From contig NZ_JAFVLN010000021.1 of the NCBI RefSeq assembly GCF_017377775.1, forward strand, positions 1-64,000: a stretch of 64,000 bases of DNA, read 5' to 3'. Every line of letters starts with the position of its first letter. Within the stretch, counting starts at the first letter, position 1. A model generated the notes under the pieces. That model saw nothing but the letters and a program-made list of their open reading frames with translations. It ran no database searches and had not been told where the DNA came from. Positions 15,746 to 23,858 of this stretch are shown piece by piece. Source of the DNA: Streptomyces sp. VRA16 Mangrove soil (GTDB taxonomy: Bacteria; Actinomycetota; Actinomycetes; Streptomycetales; Streptomycetaceae). A program made the translations under genes and the position numbers.

Positions 15746-16665
15746 TTCGTGTTGTCCTTCATCAGTCGCAGCTGCAGCACCGTGATGCCCATGATCACGA
15801 CGAACAGGACGTACGCCATGGCGCTCGCGTAGCCCATGTTGAAGAAGCTGAAGCCCTGCTTGTACATGTCCAGCGACACGGTCAGCGTGGCGTCGGAGGG
15901 ACCGCCCTGGGTCATCACGAAGGGCTCCTCGAAGACGTTGAGGTAGCCGATGGTGGTGATCACCGTGGCGTACAGGAGCGTCGGGCGCAGCAGCGGGACC
16001 GTGATCCGGCGCAGCTCCTGCCAGGCGTTCGCCCCGTCGAGCCGGGCCGCCTCGCGGACCTCGGTCGGGATGGCCTGCAGACCGGCGATCATCAGGACCA
16101 TCACGGTGCCCATGTTGCGCCACACCGCCATCAGGATGAGGGACGGCATGGCCCAGGTCTCGGAGCCGAGGAAGTCCGGTGCGGTGAAGCCGAGTTCGTC
16201 TCCGAGCCCGGCGATCAGACCGTCCGAGGGGTCGAGCACGAACCGCCACACGATCGCCACGGCCACGATCGTCGTGACCACGGGGGCGTAGAAGCCGACG
16301 CGGAAGAACGTACGGGCGCGGTCGATGCCGTTGTTGAGCAGGACGGCGGTGAGCAGCCCGAGGACGATCGTCAGCGGCACGCCGACGACGACGAAGTACG
16401 CGGTGTTGAACAGCGCCTTGAGGAACTGGTCGTCGCTGAAGAGCTTGGTGTAGTTCTCCAGGCCGACGAAGTTCGCCTCCAGCGGCTTGCGGACGTTGCG
16501 CTGTCCGAAGTCGGTGAAGCTCATGACGAGCGTCGCGACGATCGGGAAGAGCATGAAGACGCCGAACAACGCCAGGAACGGGGTGGAGAACAGCCAGCCG
16601 GCCAGGTTCTGCTTCCCCATCGAGCGCTTCTTGCGCGGCGCGGGGGTGGATGTCGTGGTGGACAT
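15742..16665 (-). CDS. Carbohydrate ABC transporter permease (MalF type)
   Basis: A 307-residue permease starting with a basic stretch (PRKKRSMGKQ) and six predicted transmembrane segments. The EAA loop EAARLDGANAWQELRRITVP lies near residue 215. With the MalG-type partner it forms the channel of a sugar importer fed by the lipoprotein encoded upstream. It lies 86 bp after the binding-protein gene, in the usual order. The sugar is not determined by sequence. Confidence 0.9.
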   Translation of the reverse strand: MSTTTSTPAPRKKRSMGKQNLAGWLFSTPFLALFGVFMLFPIVATLVMSFTDFGQRNVRKPLEANFVGLENYTKLFSDDQFLKALFNTAYFVVVGVPLTIVLGLLTAVLLNNGIDRARTFFRVGFYAPVVTTIVAVAIVWRFVLDPSDGLIAGLGDELGFTAPDFLGSETWAMPSLILMAVWRNMGTVMVLMIAGLQAIPTEVREAARLDGANAWQELRRITVPLLRPTLLYATVITTIGYLNVFEEPFVMTQGGPSDATLTVSLDMYKQGFSFFNMGYASAMAYVLFVVIMGITVLQLRLMKDNTK

Positions 16666-16751
16666 GGTCCGCCCTTCGGACTGCCGGCGTGCGGGGTACG
16701 TGCGCGGTGCTCCGCACGCCGGTGGTGTGGGGGATTGCTACTGAGGGGCGG

Positions 16752-17999
16752 TTACTTCTGCACCAGGCCCTCGATCTGCTGCGCGGCCTCGTCGAGGGCG
16801 CTCTTCGCGGAGGCCTTGCCCTGCACGACCTTCTCGATCGCGGTGTCGATCTTCGAGGTGATCTCGGTCCACTTGGGCTGGGCCGGGGACACCTGCGCCG
16901 ACTCCATCTGGGTCTTCCAGACCTTCATGTTCGGGTCGGTGGCCAGCTCGCCCGACTTCCAGGCGTTCACGTTCGCCGGGAGGTCCTTGGTGCGCTGGTA
17001 CCAGTCGGCCTGGCCCTTGGCGTCGGTGAGCGACGTGACGAACTTCTTGGCGGCTTCCTTGTGCTCGCTGTCCGCGGAGATCGTCAGGGCGGAGCCGCCC
17101 GCCATGGAGCCGGAGGTCTTGTCGGTGGGCACGTTCGTGACGGCCCACTTGCCCTTCAGGTCCGGGTAGTTGTCGTCGATGAGGCCCATCAGCCAGGGGC
17201 CGCCGAAGAACATCGGCACGGAGCCGTTGTTGAAGTCCTTGGTCACGTCGTAGCCGGGGCGCGAGGACTTCACGCTCAGGCCCTTCTTGAAGTAGCCGGC
17301 GTAGTTCTCCAGCGCCCTGACCGCGGCCGGGCTGTTCGCGACGGTCTTGCCGTCCTCGGTGACGATCTGGCCGCCGGCCGAGTACAGGAACTGGTAGAAG
17401 CTCTGCACGGTGTCGAGGCCGCCGGGCTGGGAGTAGAAGCCCCACTTGGTGCCGGCGTTCTTCTGGTACTTCTCCGCGGCCTGCTGCATCTCGGCCATGG
17501 TGGCCGGGGCCTTGTCGATACCGGCCTTCTTGGCGAGGTCGGTGCGGTAGAAGAGCACGCGGGTGTCGACGTACCACGGCACGCCGTACGTCTTGCCGTC
17601 GTACTGGCCCTGCTTCCAGCCCGCCGGGAAGTAGTCCTTCTCCTGGAAGGTCTTGGTGTCGACCGGCTCCAGGGCGCCCATGTCGGCGAACTCGGTGATG
17701 TAGCTGCCGCCCATCTGCATCACGTCGGGCAGCTTGTTGGCGGCCGCGGCGGCGACGAGCTTCTGGTGGGCGACGTCCCAGCCGATCGGGGTCACCTTCA
17801 CGGTGATGTTCGGGTTGGCCTTCTCGTAGACCTTGGCGACGTCGGCGAGCTTCTCGCCCTCGGTGCCCATGGCCCAGACGGTCAGCGTCTGCTTCGCGTC
17901 GGCCGCGACCGAGTCGCCGCCGGAGCCGCCGCAGGCGGTCAGGGTCAGTGCGGACGCCAGGCTTACGGCGATCGCGGCGGTGGTGGCGCGGCGGTTCAT
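16752..17999 (-). CDS. Extracellular sugar-binding lipoprotein
   Basis: A 415-residue family-1 solute-binding protein. The signal peptide ends in a lipobox (LTLTACGG; Cys at about residue 23), so it is anchored outside the membrane. The body has typical features: LTVWAMGTEGEKL, PDVMQMGGSYITEFADMGAL and YGVPWYVDTRVLFYR. It captures the sugar for the two permeases downstream. The ATG at 17999 follows GGAGGAG. A perfect 11-bp-arm palindrome lies 30-58 bp upstream of the start. Confidence 0.9.
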   Translation of the reverse strand: MNRRATTAAIAVSLASALTLTACGGSGGDSVAADAKQTLTVWAMGTEGEKLADVAKVYEKANPNITVKVTPIGWDVAHQKLVAAAAANKLPDVMQMGGSYITEFADMGALEPVDTKTFQEKDYFPAGWKQGQYDGKTYGVPWYVDTRVLFYRTDLAKKAGIDKAPATMAEMQQAAEKYQKNAGTKWGFYSQPGGLDTVQSFYQFLYSAGGQIVTEDGKTVANSPAAVRALENYAGYFKKGLSVKSSRPGYDVTKDFNNGSVPMFFGGPWLMGLIDDNYPDLKGKWAVTNVPTDKTSGSMAGGSALTISADSEHKEAAKKFVTSLTDAKGQADWYQRTKDLPANVNAWKSGELATDPNMKVWKTQMESAQVSPAQPKWTEITSKIDTAIEKVVQGKASAKSALDEAAQQIEGLVQK

Positions 18000-18028
18000 G
18001 GACGGCTCCTCCTTGAGCGGACCGTGGA

Positions 18029-18057
18029 ATGTATGCGCTGTCTGTAAGCGCATACAT
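18029..18057. promoter_or_regulatory. Perfect palindromic operator upstream of the sugar-import operon
   Basis: ATGTATGCGCT-N7-AGCGCATACAT: 11-bp arms without a mismatch, 30 bp before the binding-protein start and about 170 bp before the divergent esterase. The symmetry and place fit a repressor operator controlling the transporter, perhaps also the esterase. The GCGC half-sites are LacI-like, but the 7-bp spacer is unusual for LacI proteins. Confidence 0.7.
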
Positions 18058-18227
18058 CACTCTGTGGCAGGTGCCTCGGATGTGGCAAGAGGGGTCTTGG
18101 TCACACTCCCGTAACGGGAGAGGCGACGCACGTATGGCGAGAGTAAAAGAGACATTCCGTTTCCAGCCCGGCCACCTCGGAAGAATTGGCCTGTACCGGC
18201 TGTGATCTCTGACCTAGGGTCGCGGCC

Positions 18228-19244
18228 ATGACAGCCTTCGCACACGATTTCCCGTTCGATCCGACGTACGGCTACACCCTCGACGACCTGCTCGCCGTCC
18301 CCGGTCCGGGGGACGCCCCGGACGACTTCGACGCGTTCTGGCGCGGGAGGTACGAGCGGGCGCGGGCGGTCGAGACCCGGCCCGAGATCGGGCGGCTCGT
18401 CGAGGAACGGGACGGGGTGCGGATCTTCGAGGTGACGTACGCGTCCGTGGGCGGCGTACGCCTCGGAGGGTGGCTGGTGCTGCCCGCGGAGGGGGCAGGG
18501 GCAGAGGCGGGGGCCGGGGCGGTCGAGCACGGTTTCGTCATCGGGCACGGTTACGGCGGCCGCGACGCGGCGGGCCCGGACGTGCCGCTGCCGTTGCCCC
18601 GGTCGGCGGCGATCCTGCCGTGCGTGCGGGGGATGGTGGAGCGGGGGCTGGTCGACGGGGTGCCGTCGGTCTCCGCCGAGCATGTGCTGCACGGGATCGC
18701 CGCGCGCGAGACGTATGTGATCGGGGAGTGCGTCGCCGATCTGTGGTGCGCGGCGAGCGCGCTGCTCGAACTGGTCCCCGAGCTGGGGGAGTCGGTCGCC
18801 GGCGGGCAGGGGCTCGGGTACCTCGGGGAGAGCTTCGGGGGCGGTCTTGGGGCGCTGGCGCTGCCGTGGGACGACCGGTTCGCGGCGGGTGAGCTGACGG
18901 TGCCGACGTTCGGGAACCATCCGTTGCGGCTCACCCTGGACTGCATCGGGAGCGGGGCGTCCGTCCGGCGGTACCGGGAGACGCATCCCGAAGTGGTCGA
19001 TGTGCTGCGGTACTTCGACGCGGCTACGGCGGCCGAGCGGATCGGGGTGCCGGTGCTGGTCGCTGCCGCCCTCTTCGATCCTTCGGTGCCGCCGCCGGGG
19101 CAGTTCGCCGTGTTCAACTCGCTCGGTGGGGATGCGGAGTTGATGGTGCTGGAGGCCGGGCACTTCGAGTTTGCCGGGTTGGAGGCGATGCGGGGTGAAC
19201 TCGCTTCGGCCAAGGGGGAGTTCTTCGGGCGGGTGCTCAAGTGA
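18228..19244 (+). CDS. CE7-family acetyl (xylan) esterase
   Basis: A 338-residue cytoplasmic alpha/beta hydrolase resembling acetylxylan esterase/cephalosporin-C deacetylase. A nucleophile-elbow-like GESFGG gives Ser202, Asp284 is in ALFDPSVPPP, and His312 is in EAGHFE, a complete triad in the right order. It removes acetyl groups from imported short saccharides. The elbow GESFGG differs from the usual CE7 GxSQGG. It is divergent from the sugar importer with the palindrome between, suggesting coordinated use of acetylated oligosaccharides. Confidence 0.8.
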   Translation: MTAFAHDFPFDPTYGYTLDDLLAVPGPGDAPDDFDAFWRGRYERARAVETRPEIGRLVEERDGVRIFEVTYASVGGVRLGGWLVLPAEGAGAEAGAGAVEHGFVIGHGYGGRDAAGPDVPLPLPRSAAILPCVRGMVERGLVDGVPSVSAEHVLHGIAARETYVIGECVADLWCAASALLELVPELGESVAGGQGLGYLGESFGGGLGALALPWDDRFAAGELTVPTFGNHPLRLTLDCIGSGASVRRYRETHPEVVDVLRYFDAATAAERIGVPVLVAAALFDPSVPPPGQFAVFNSLGGDAELMVLEAGHFEFAGLEAMRGELASAKGEFFGRVLK

Positions 19245-19279
19245 GGTAGCGGGAGGTTGAGTGTGCCGGGGTGTTCTGC

Positions 19280-19382
19280 GCCCTCGCCTTGGGTCGTCGC
19301 TGCTCGCCCCGGCTGCCTTGGGCGGCTGCCCGGGGCTTGGGCAGTCTGCCGTCAGGGGCTTTCCCGCCCCGGCCGGCTACCG
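19280..19382. repeat. Degenerate half-copies of the 47-bp palindrome arm
   Basis: GCCTTGGG-like arm fragments recur at about 19283, 19315 and 19336 just before the intact element at 19383. They resemble the left-arm sequence CCTTGGGCAGTCTGCCG to differing degrees. This is an older, decayed counterpart of the array at 262-490. Confidence 0.6.
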
Positions 19383-19429
19383 CCGCCTTGGGCAATCTGC
19401 CGCCATGGGCGGCAGGGTGGGCAAGGCGG
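19383..19429. repeat. 47-bp palindromic element, copy 2
   Basis: The same 8 bp + 7-nt internal loop + 7 bp stem around a CAT loop, nearly identical to the reverse complement of copy 1, including about 25 further bases (CCCCCGGCGCGGGG region). It lies between the convergent esterase and sigma-factor genes. Confidence 0.85.
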
Positions 19430-19547
19430 CCCCCGGCGCGGGGTGAGCGCTCCTCGGCGGCCTCCAGCTCGGTCCCGGTGCTCTGTTGCCGGGTGCGGGC
19501 CCGGTGGGGGCTGGTCGCGCAGTTCCCCGCGCCCTGGCGGGGCGCTA

Positions 19548-19720
19548 GCGCAGCCTGGGGCGTGGCGGCGGGGCGCGGTCGCAGGTGGGTCTCGCCGCAC
19601 ATCGGTACAGCCCCGTGCCCCGAGCGGGGTGCGGGCGCAGCCTGGGGCGTGGCGGCGGGGCGCGGTCGCTGGTGGGTCGCGGCGCACATTGGTGCAGTCC
19701 GTGCCCCGGGCGGGGCACTG
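19548..19720. repeat. Imperfect 87-bp tandem duplication abutting the sigma-factor stop codon
   Basis: Copy A is 19548-19634 and copy B 19635-19720. Both start GCGCAGCCTGGGGCGTGGCG and end with CGTGCCCCG-A/G-GCGGGG. They differ by several substitutions. Copy B ends exactly where the TAA of the sigma-factor gene begins. The preceding 19510-19545 contains CGCGCAGTTCCCCGCGCC, resembling a dispersed repeat common in Streptomyces genomes. No gene is supported in 19245-19720. Confidence 0.8.
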
Positions 19721-20647
19721 TTACCGGGAGTGGGCGCGCAGTGCGCGGAGTTGGGTGTCGAGGGACCAGGCGTCGGCCACCGGGCCGAGGTGGCCGAGCT
19801 TGTCCGGGTTGAGCACGGAGTGGATGGCGGCGATCCGGCCGTCGGCGTCGACGCCGAGGGCCAGGACCTGAAGAACCCTCCCGTCGCGGTCCCGGAACAG
19901 CGCGCCCGGCTGCCCGTTGACCTCACGGGGCTCGCACGTGACGCCGACCCGTGCCTTCAGCGGGTGGACGGCGGCGAGCAGCCGGGCCACGTTCGCGGCC
20001 CCGGCCACGATCCGGGCGAGCTGCGGAGCCTTCCCGCCGCCGTCCCCGACGAGCTGCACATCGGCGGCGAGCAGATTCTGCAGCCCGCCCACGTCGCCCT
20101 GCGACAGCGCGTCGAAGAACCGGCGGGCCAGCTCGTCGCGCTCCGCACGGTCCGCCTCGAAGCGAGGACGCCCGTCGTGCATGTGCCGGCGCGCCCGCAC
20201 CAGCAGCTGCCGGCACGCCGCCTGCGAGCGTCCGACCGCCTCCGCGATCTCGTCGAAGCCGAAGGCGAAGACGTCCCGCAGCACGAACACCGACCGCTCC
20301 AGCGGGCTGAGGCGCTCCAGGAGCAGCAGCGCCGCCATCGACACCGAGTCGGACAGCTCCGCCGCTCGGGCCGGGTCCCCGTACGGGTCGTCGAGCAGCG
20401 GCTCGGGCAGCCACGTCCCGGCGTACTGCTCGCGCCGCACCCGGGCGGAGCGCAGGACGTCGATGGAGATACGGGTGACGGTCGTCGACAGGAACGACTT
20501 GACCGAGTCCGGCCGGGTCGGCGAGGCGTCGTAGCGGAGCCAGCTCTCCTGCACCGCGTCCTCCGCCTCGCTCACGCTGCCCAGGATCCGGTACGCGATC
20601 GAGAACAGCAGCGGTCGCAGCTCCTCGAAGTCCTCGCTCTTGCCCAT
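19721..20647 (-). CDS. ECF41-type extracytoplasmic-function sigma factor
   Basis: A 308-residue ECF sigma factor with an extra SnoaL-like C-terminal domain. Region 2 is at about 5-70 and region 4 at about 105-160. All three ECF41 signature motifs are present: WLPEP in the linker (79-83), DGGGK (202-206) and NPDKL (280-284). In this group the C-terminal domain replaces an anti-sigma factor and tunes activity. The ATG at 20647 follows AAGGGGGAG. The divergent DoxX-like gene has a perfect match to the published ECF41 promoter, so it is the likely target. Confidence 0.92.
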   Translation of the reverse strand: MGKSEDFEELRPLLFSIAYRILGSVSEAEDAVQESWLRYDASPTRPDSVKSFLSTTVTRISIDVLRSARVRREQYAGTWLPEPLLDDPYGDPARAAELSDSVSMAALLLLERLSPLERSVFVLRDVFAFGFDEIAEAVGRSQAACRQLLVRARRHMHDGRPRFEADRAERDELARRFFDALSQGDVGGLQNLLAADVQLVGDGGGKAPQLARIVAGAANVARLLAAVHPLKARVGVTCEPREVNGQPGALFRDRDGRVLQVLALGVDADGRIAAIHSVLNPDKLGHLGPVADAWSLDTQLRALRAHSR

Positions 20648-20743
20648 GCCGACTCCCCCTTGTCCCCCTCGCCGTCCGGCGCTCTTGATCATGGCATCTC
20701 CCGCACCGTGTGACCCACGTCTCCGCGCAGTCGGCCCCGGGGA

Positions 20744-20770
20744 TGTCACAGGCCGCGGCGCCGTCTCGTC
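20744..20770 (+). promoter_or_regulatory. ECF41-dependent promoter of the DoxX-like gene
   Basis: TGTCACA at 20744-20750, a 16-bp spacer, then CGTC at 20767-20770, exactly the TGTCACA-N16-CGTC consensus described for ECF41 sigma factors. It points at the DoxX gene starting at 20804. The sigma-factor gene is immediately divergent. Confidence 0.8.
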
Positions 20771-20803
20771 TCGGGGGCGGAAGCCTCGACCAGGGAGTTG
20801 ACC

Positions 20804-21187
20804 ATGAACGTCGCGTTGTGGATCACCGCCGTTGTGCTGGCCGCCGTCTGTCTGGTGGGCAGCGCCAAGATGGTCGTGCCGCAGGAGAAGCTGGCCGAGG
20901 TGGGGGCCTCCGCGCAGTGGGTCCTGGAGTTCCGGCCCGGCACCCTCAAGGCCATCGGCGCCGTCGAACTGCTGGCCGCCGTCGGCCTGATCCTGCCCGC
21001 GGCCGTGGGCGTCGCGCCGGCGCTGGCCGCATGGGCCGCCGCCGGACTCGTCGCGCTGTTCGGCTGCGCGATCACCATGCGGCTGCGCCGCGGCGAGCGG
21101 TTCACGATCGCCGGCGACGTGACGTACCTCGTCCTGGCCGCCCTGCTCGCCTGGGGACGCTTCGGCCCGGAGTCCTTCACCGGCTGA
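20804..21187 (+). CDS. DoxX-family membrane protein
   Basis: A 127-residue integral membrane protein with four predicted helices (about 2-22, 46-66, 72-92 and 105-122). VLEFRPGTLKAIGAVELLAA matches the DoxX-like family, whose members are associated with redox and detoxification functions. The ATG at 20804 follows AGGGAG at 6-bp spacing. It faces an ECF41 sigma factor and is preceded by that sigma's consensus promoter; the usual ECF41 partner is a small oxidoreductase or decarboxylase rather than only DoxX. A 9-bp tandem repeat begins just after the stop. Confidence 0.85.
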   Translation: MNVALWITAVVLAAVCLVGSAKMVVPQEKLAEVGASAQWVLEFRPGTLKAIGAVELLAAVGLILPAAVGVAPALAAWAAAGLVALFGCAITMRLRRGERFTIAGDVTYLVLAALLAWGRFGPESFTG

Positions 21188-21190
21188 TCG

Positions 21191-21239
21191 CCCGGATCCC
21201 CCAGATCCCCCGGATCCCCCGGATCCCCCGGATCCCCCG
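21191..21239. repeat. 9-bp tandem repeat after the DoxX gene
   Basis: Five GATCCCC-containing units at exact 9-bp steps (21195, 21204, 21213, 21222, 21231), consensus CCGGATCCC. They start 3 bp after the DoxX stop codon and lie before the next gene's ribosome binding site. Confidence 0.85.
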
Positions 21240-21281
21240 TCCGCCCTCCAACTCGCCCCGCCTCAAAGGAAGATCATCGCC

Positions 21282-21620
21282 ATGGAGATCCTCAGACACA
21301 CCTTCCTCGTCTTCCACCTCTTCGGCTTCGCCGCGATCATGGGCGGGCTCTTCTACCAGCTGCGCGGAAAGGACCTGGTGACCAGTGGCTACATGGCGAC
21401 CAGCACCGTGGTGCAGCTGGTCACCGGTGCCGGGCTCATTTGGACCAGGCTCTCCCTCGATCTGCCGGTGGACCACGCGAAGATGGGCGTGAAGCTGGGC
21501 CTCGACGTCCTCATCGCGGTGGCCGCGCTGCTCGGCATGCGCAACAAGCAGGCGTGGCCCTTCTTCACCGTGGGAACCCTCACGGCGGCCGCGGTCGTCG
21601 TCGCCGTCGCGTGGACGTAG
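21282..21620 (+). CDS. Small integral membrane protein
   Basis: A 112-residue protein with four predicted membrane helices (about 5-25, 38-55, 65-85 and 92-111). The first contains HTFLVFHLFGFAAIMGG with two histidines that could face a cofactor. AAAGGAAG precedes the ATG. It lies 95 bp after the DoxX-like gene on the same strand and probably belongs to the same ECF-controlled transcript. Function unknown; the His-containing first helix recalls small haem or redox membrane proteins, but this is speculative. Confidence 0.75.
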   Translation: MEILRHTFLVFHLFGFAAIMGGLFYQLRGKDLVTSGYMATSTVVQLVTGAGLIWTRLSLDLPVDHAKMGVKLGLDVLIAVAALLGMRNKQAWPFFTVGTLTAAAVVVAVAWT

Positions 21621-21632
21621 CCCGGGAGGCGC

Positions 21633-22427
21633 TCAGATCGCGTACTCCGTGAAGTGGCCGCACGCCTCGAACCCCAGCCGCCGGTACACCGGTTCGCCCT
21701 CCTGCGACGCCTGGAGGACCGCGACGGTGCGGCCCAGGGAGCGGGCCGTGCGCAGGGCCGCCAGGGTCATCGCACCGCCGTAGCCGCGGCGGCGCTCACC
21801 GGCGAGGGTGCTGATGTTGTAGATGCCGGCGACGCCCGCGTGGTCGAAGACCTCGGCCGAGCAGACCGGGCGGCCCGCCACGTGTCCGACCAGGAAGCGG
21901 GCCGGGCAGCCCGGGGCCAACGCCTGCGGGGCGGCATCGGCGTAGAAGCGGACGACCGTGGCGGCGGGCGGGTCCCAGTTGGCGGCCAGGACGGCCGCGT
22001 AGTCGGCGAGTTCGGACACGGTCGTCACCGGGCGGATGTCGAGGCCCGGCGCGTCCGGCGCGGGCAGCTCGTCGTCGAGCCGGGCCCACATGGCGCTCTC
22101 CCGCTCGGAGGCGGTGAGCCCGGCCGCGGTGAGTCGCTCGGCAAGGTCCGCCGGGGCGGAGGCCGGCCCCGCCCACCAGGAGAACGGGCGCTCCGTGCCG
22201 CGCACCTCCCGCACCGTCTCGGCGATGCGCCGATCGGCGTCGTCGGCTCCGAAACGGGCCGCGGCCACGATGTTGAACGTGTCGTCGGGCAGACCGCTGT
22301 CGGCGACGAGCAGATCACCGGAGTCCACGACCCGCGCCCCGGGCAGGCCCCGGTGCAGATGGCAGGCGTGCTCGGCGAGGTTGCGCTCCATGGCGGTCAG
22401 GAGGCTGGGGGAGGGGCGCTGGCGCAT
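21633..22427 (-). CDS. GNAT-family N-acetyltransferase
   Basis: About 264 residues. The C-terminal half is a GNAT fold: IYNISTLAGERRRGYGGAM contains the acetyl-CoA-binding R/Q-x-x-G-x-G/A pattern, and the end PVYRRLGFEACGHFTEY is typical. The N-terminal half resembles a second, degenerate GNAT-like domain found in two-domain members. Substrate unknown. The start is uncertain: ATG at 22427 is used, and ATG at 22391 is possible; neither has a clear ribosome binding site. Confidence 0.8.
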   Translation of the reverse strand: MRQRPSPSLLTAMERNLAEHACHLHRGLPGARVVDSGDLLVADSGLPDDTFNIVAAARFGADDADRRIAETVREVRGTERPFSWWAGPASAPADLAERLTAAGLTASERESAMWARLDDELPAPDAPGLDIRPVTTVSELADYAAVLAANWDPPAATVVRFYADAAPQALAPGCPARFLVGHVAGRPVCSAEVFDHAGVAGIYNISTLAGERRRGYGGAMTLAALRTARSLGRTVAVLQASQEGEPVYRRLGFEACGHFTEYAI

Positions 22428-22469
22428 GGCGCCATCGTGCGGGAGAGCAGCGGGCGGGCGCATCCGGTC

Positions 22470-22563
22470 GACAGCCTTTGTCTGCGCCCCTCGTCGGCCC
22501 CCCTCGGCTGCCTCCGTCTGCGCCGCTCGTCTGCCCCCGTCCGCACCCCTCGTCCGCGCCCCG
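22470..22563. repeat. Low-complexity C/G-rich imperfect repeats
   Basis: Loosely repeated CTGCGCCCCTCGTC-like and CTCGTCCGC-like blocks between the GNAT gene and the lacI 3' end. Units are diverged and the period is irregular (about 18-20 bp). No coding support on either strand. Confidence 0.45.
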
Positions 22564-22629
22564 ACGCCCGGCCCGCACGCCGATCGCACGCACCGGACGC
22601 CGCTGCGCCCGCCCTCCGGGCGGACGGCG

Positions 22630-22733
22630 GGGGTTTTCAGGCACAGGCTCCAAGGGGGTTTTCAGACACAGGCTCTGAGGGGGGGCTCAGACACAGGCCC
22701 TGAGGGGGGTTCTCAGACACAGGCTCTAAGCGC
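22630..22733. repeat. 25-bp tandem repeat crossing the lacI stop codon
   Basis: Four units with TCAGACACAGGCTC-like cores at 22637, 22662, 22687 and 22713 (steps of 25, 25 and 26). Each includes a GGGG run and TCTGAG- or CCAAG-like ends. The last unit contains the LacI stop codon (22726-22728), so the gene's end is part of the repeat. Confidence 0.85.
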
Positions 22734-23820
22734 GGGAGGCGCCCCGCGCGCAGCCGCAGCTCTCCCGGCGTGCCACCGTCACCGGCAGCATCATCGACAC
22801 GGGCTGCTTGTCCTGCTGCCCGGTGAGCCGGCGCACCAGCAGTTCCACCGCCTCCTCGCCCATCCGCCGCATCGGCTGGCGGACGGTGGTGAGCGCGGGG
22901 CGCACCAGACGGCTCAGCGCGATGCCGTCGAAGCCGGTGACGGCGATGTCCTCGGGGACGCGCACACCCCGGCGCTCCAGGGTGTGCAGGGCGCCGACCG
23001 CCATCTGGTCGTTGGCGAACAGCAGCGCCTCGGGGCGTTCGCCCGGCCGGTCCAGGAGGGTGTCGGCGGCGCGGGCGCCCTCGGCCTGCGTCATGATCGC
23101 GACCCGCAGATCCGGCTCGCCGGAGACCGGGACACCGGCCGCGCGGCACGCCTCGGCGTAGCCGCGGAAACGGGCGTCCACGTCGGGGGACTCCTGGGCG
23201 CCGATGTAGGCGAGGCGGCGCAGGCCGTGGTCCTCGATCAGGTGCCGGGTCAGTTCGCGCTGGCCGTCGGTGTTGGCCGCCTCGATGTGGTCCAGGTGGT
23301 CGAGGTCGTCCGATTCGCGCGGCCCCGCCAGCATCACGACCGGCTGACGCCGCGAGATCACGTCCAGGTCCTCGGTCGGCACGGTGCGGGCGAGCACGGC
23401 GAACCCGTCGACCCGTCCCGCGACCTTCGCCACCAGGCTCTCCGGCCCGCCCTTCAGGGACGCGGCGATCAGCAGCGCGTACCCGTGGCGGCGCGCGGCG
23501 CGCTCCATGCCGCGGATGATCTGGTCGGAGTAGAGCATCGCCGCGTCGTCGTCGGCCTCGTCCCCCGCGCCGGTCTCCGCCTCGGACTCGGCGTCCGGGT
23601 CGGAGTAGTCCGGGAAGCACAGCCCGAGCACGCCGGTGGAGCGGCTGGCGAGCCCTCGCGCGTTCCCACTGGGTACGTACCCGAGCTCGCGGGCGCTGGC
23701 CAGTACCCGCTCACGGGTCTGCGCGCGGACCGAGTCGGGGTTGCGGTAGACCCGCGAGACGGTGGCGATGGAGACGCCCGAACGCTCGGCGACGTCGTAC
23801 ACCGTGGGGGCTGTGCTCAC
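22726..23820 (-). CDS. LacI-family transcriptional regulator
   Basis: A 364-residue LacI/GalR regulator. The N-terminal HTH (TVYDVAERSGVSIATVSRVY) and hinge (GLASRSTGVLGL) are canonical, followed by a periplasmic-binding-like sugar-sensing domain. An acidic insertion (PDAESEAETGAGDEADDDAA, about residues 74-93) sits at the start of the effector domain, longer than usual. The C-terminus RRESCGC is typical of Streptomyces members. TGAAAGCGCATTCA, a LacI-type operator, lies about 40 bp upstream, suggesting autoregulation. Targets are unknown; the glycan cluster at 12-19 kb is the nearest sugar locus. Confidence 0.9.
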   Translation of the reverse strand: MSTAPTVYDVAERSGVSIATVSRVYRNPDSVRAQTRERVLASARELGYVPSGNARGLASRSTGVLGLCFPDYSDPDAESEAETGAGDEADDDAAMLYSDQIIRGMERAARRHGYALLIAASLKGGPESLVAKVAGRVDGFAVLARTVPTEDLDVISRRQPVVMLAGPRESDDLDHLDHIEAANTDGQRELTRHLIEDHGLRRLAYIGAQESPDVDARFRGYAEACRAAGVPVSGEPDLRVAIMTQAEGARAADTLLDRPGERPEALLFANDQMAVGALHTLERRGVRVPEDIAVTGFDGIALSRLVRPALTTVRQPMRRMGEEAVELLVRRLTGQQDKQPVSMMLPVTVARRESCGCARGASRA

Positions 23821-23858
23821 TGGGTGGACCCCCGAGTGCGTGAAGTGGACGGCAGGAA

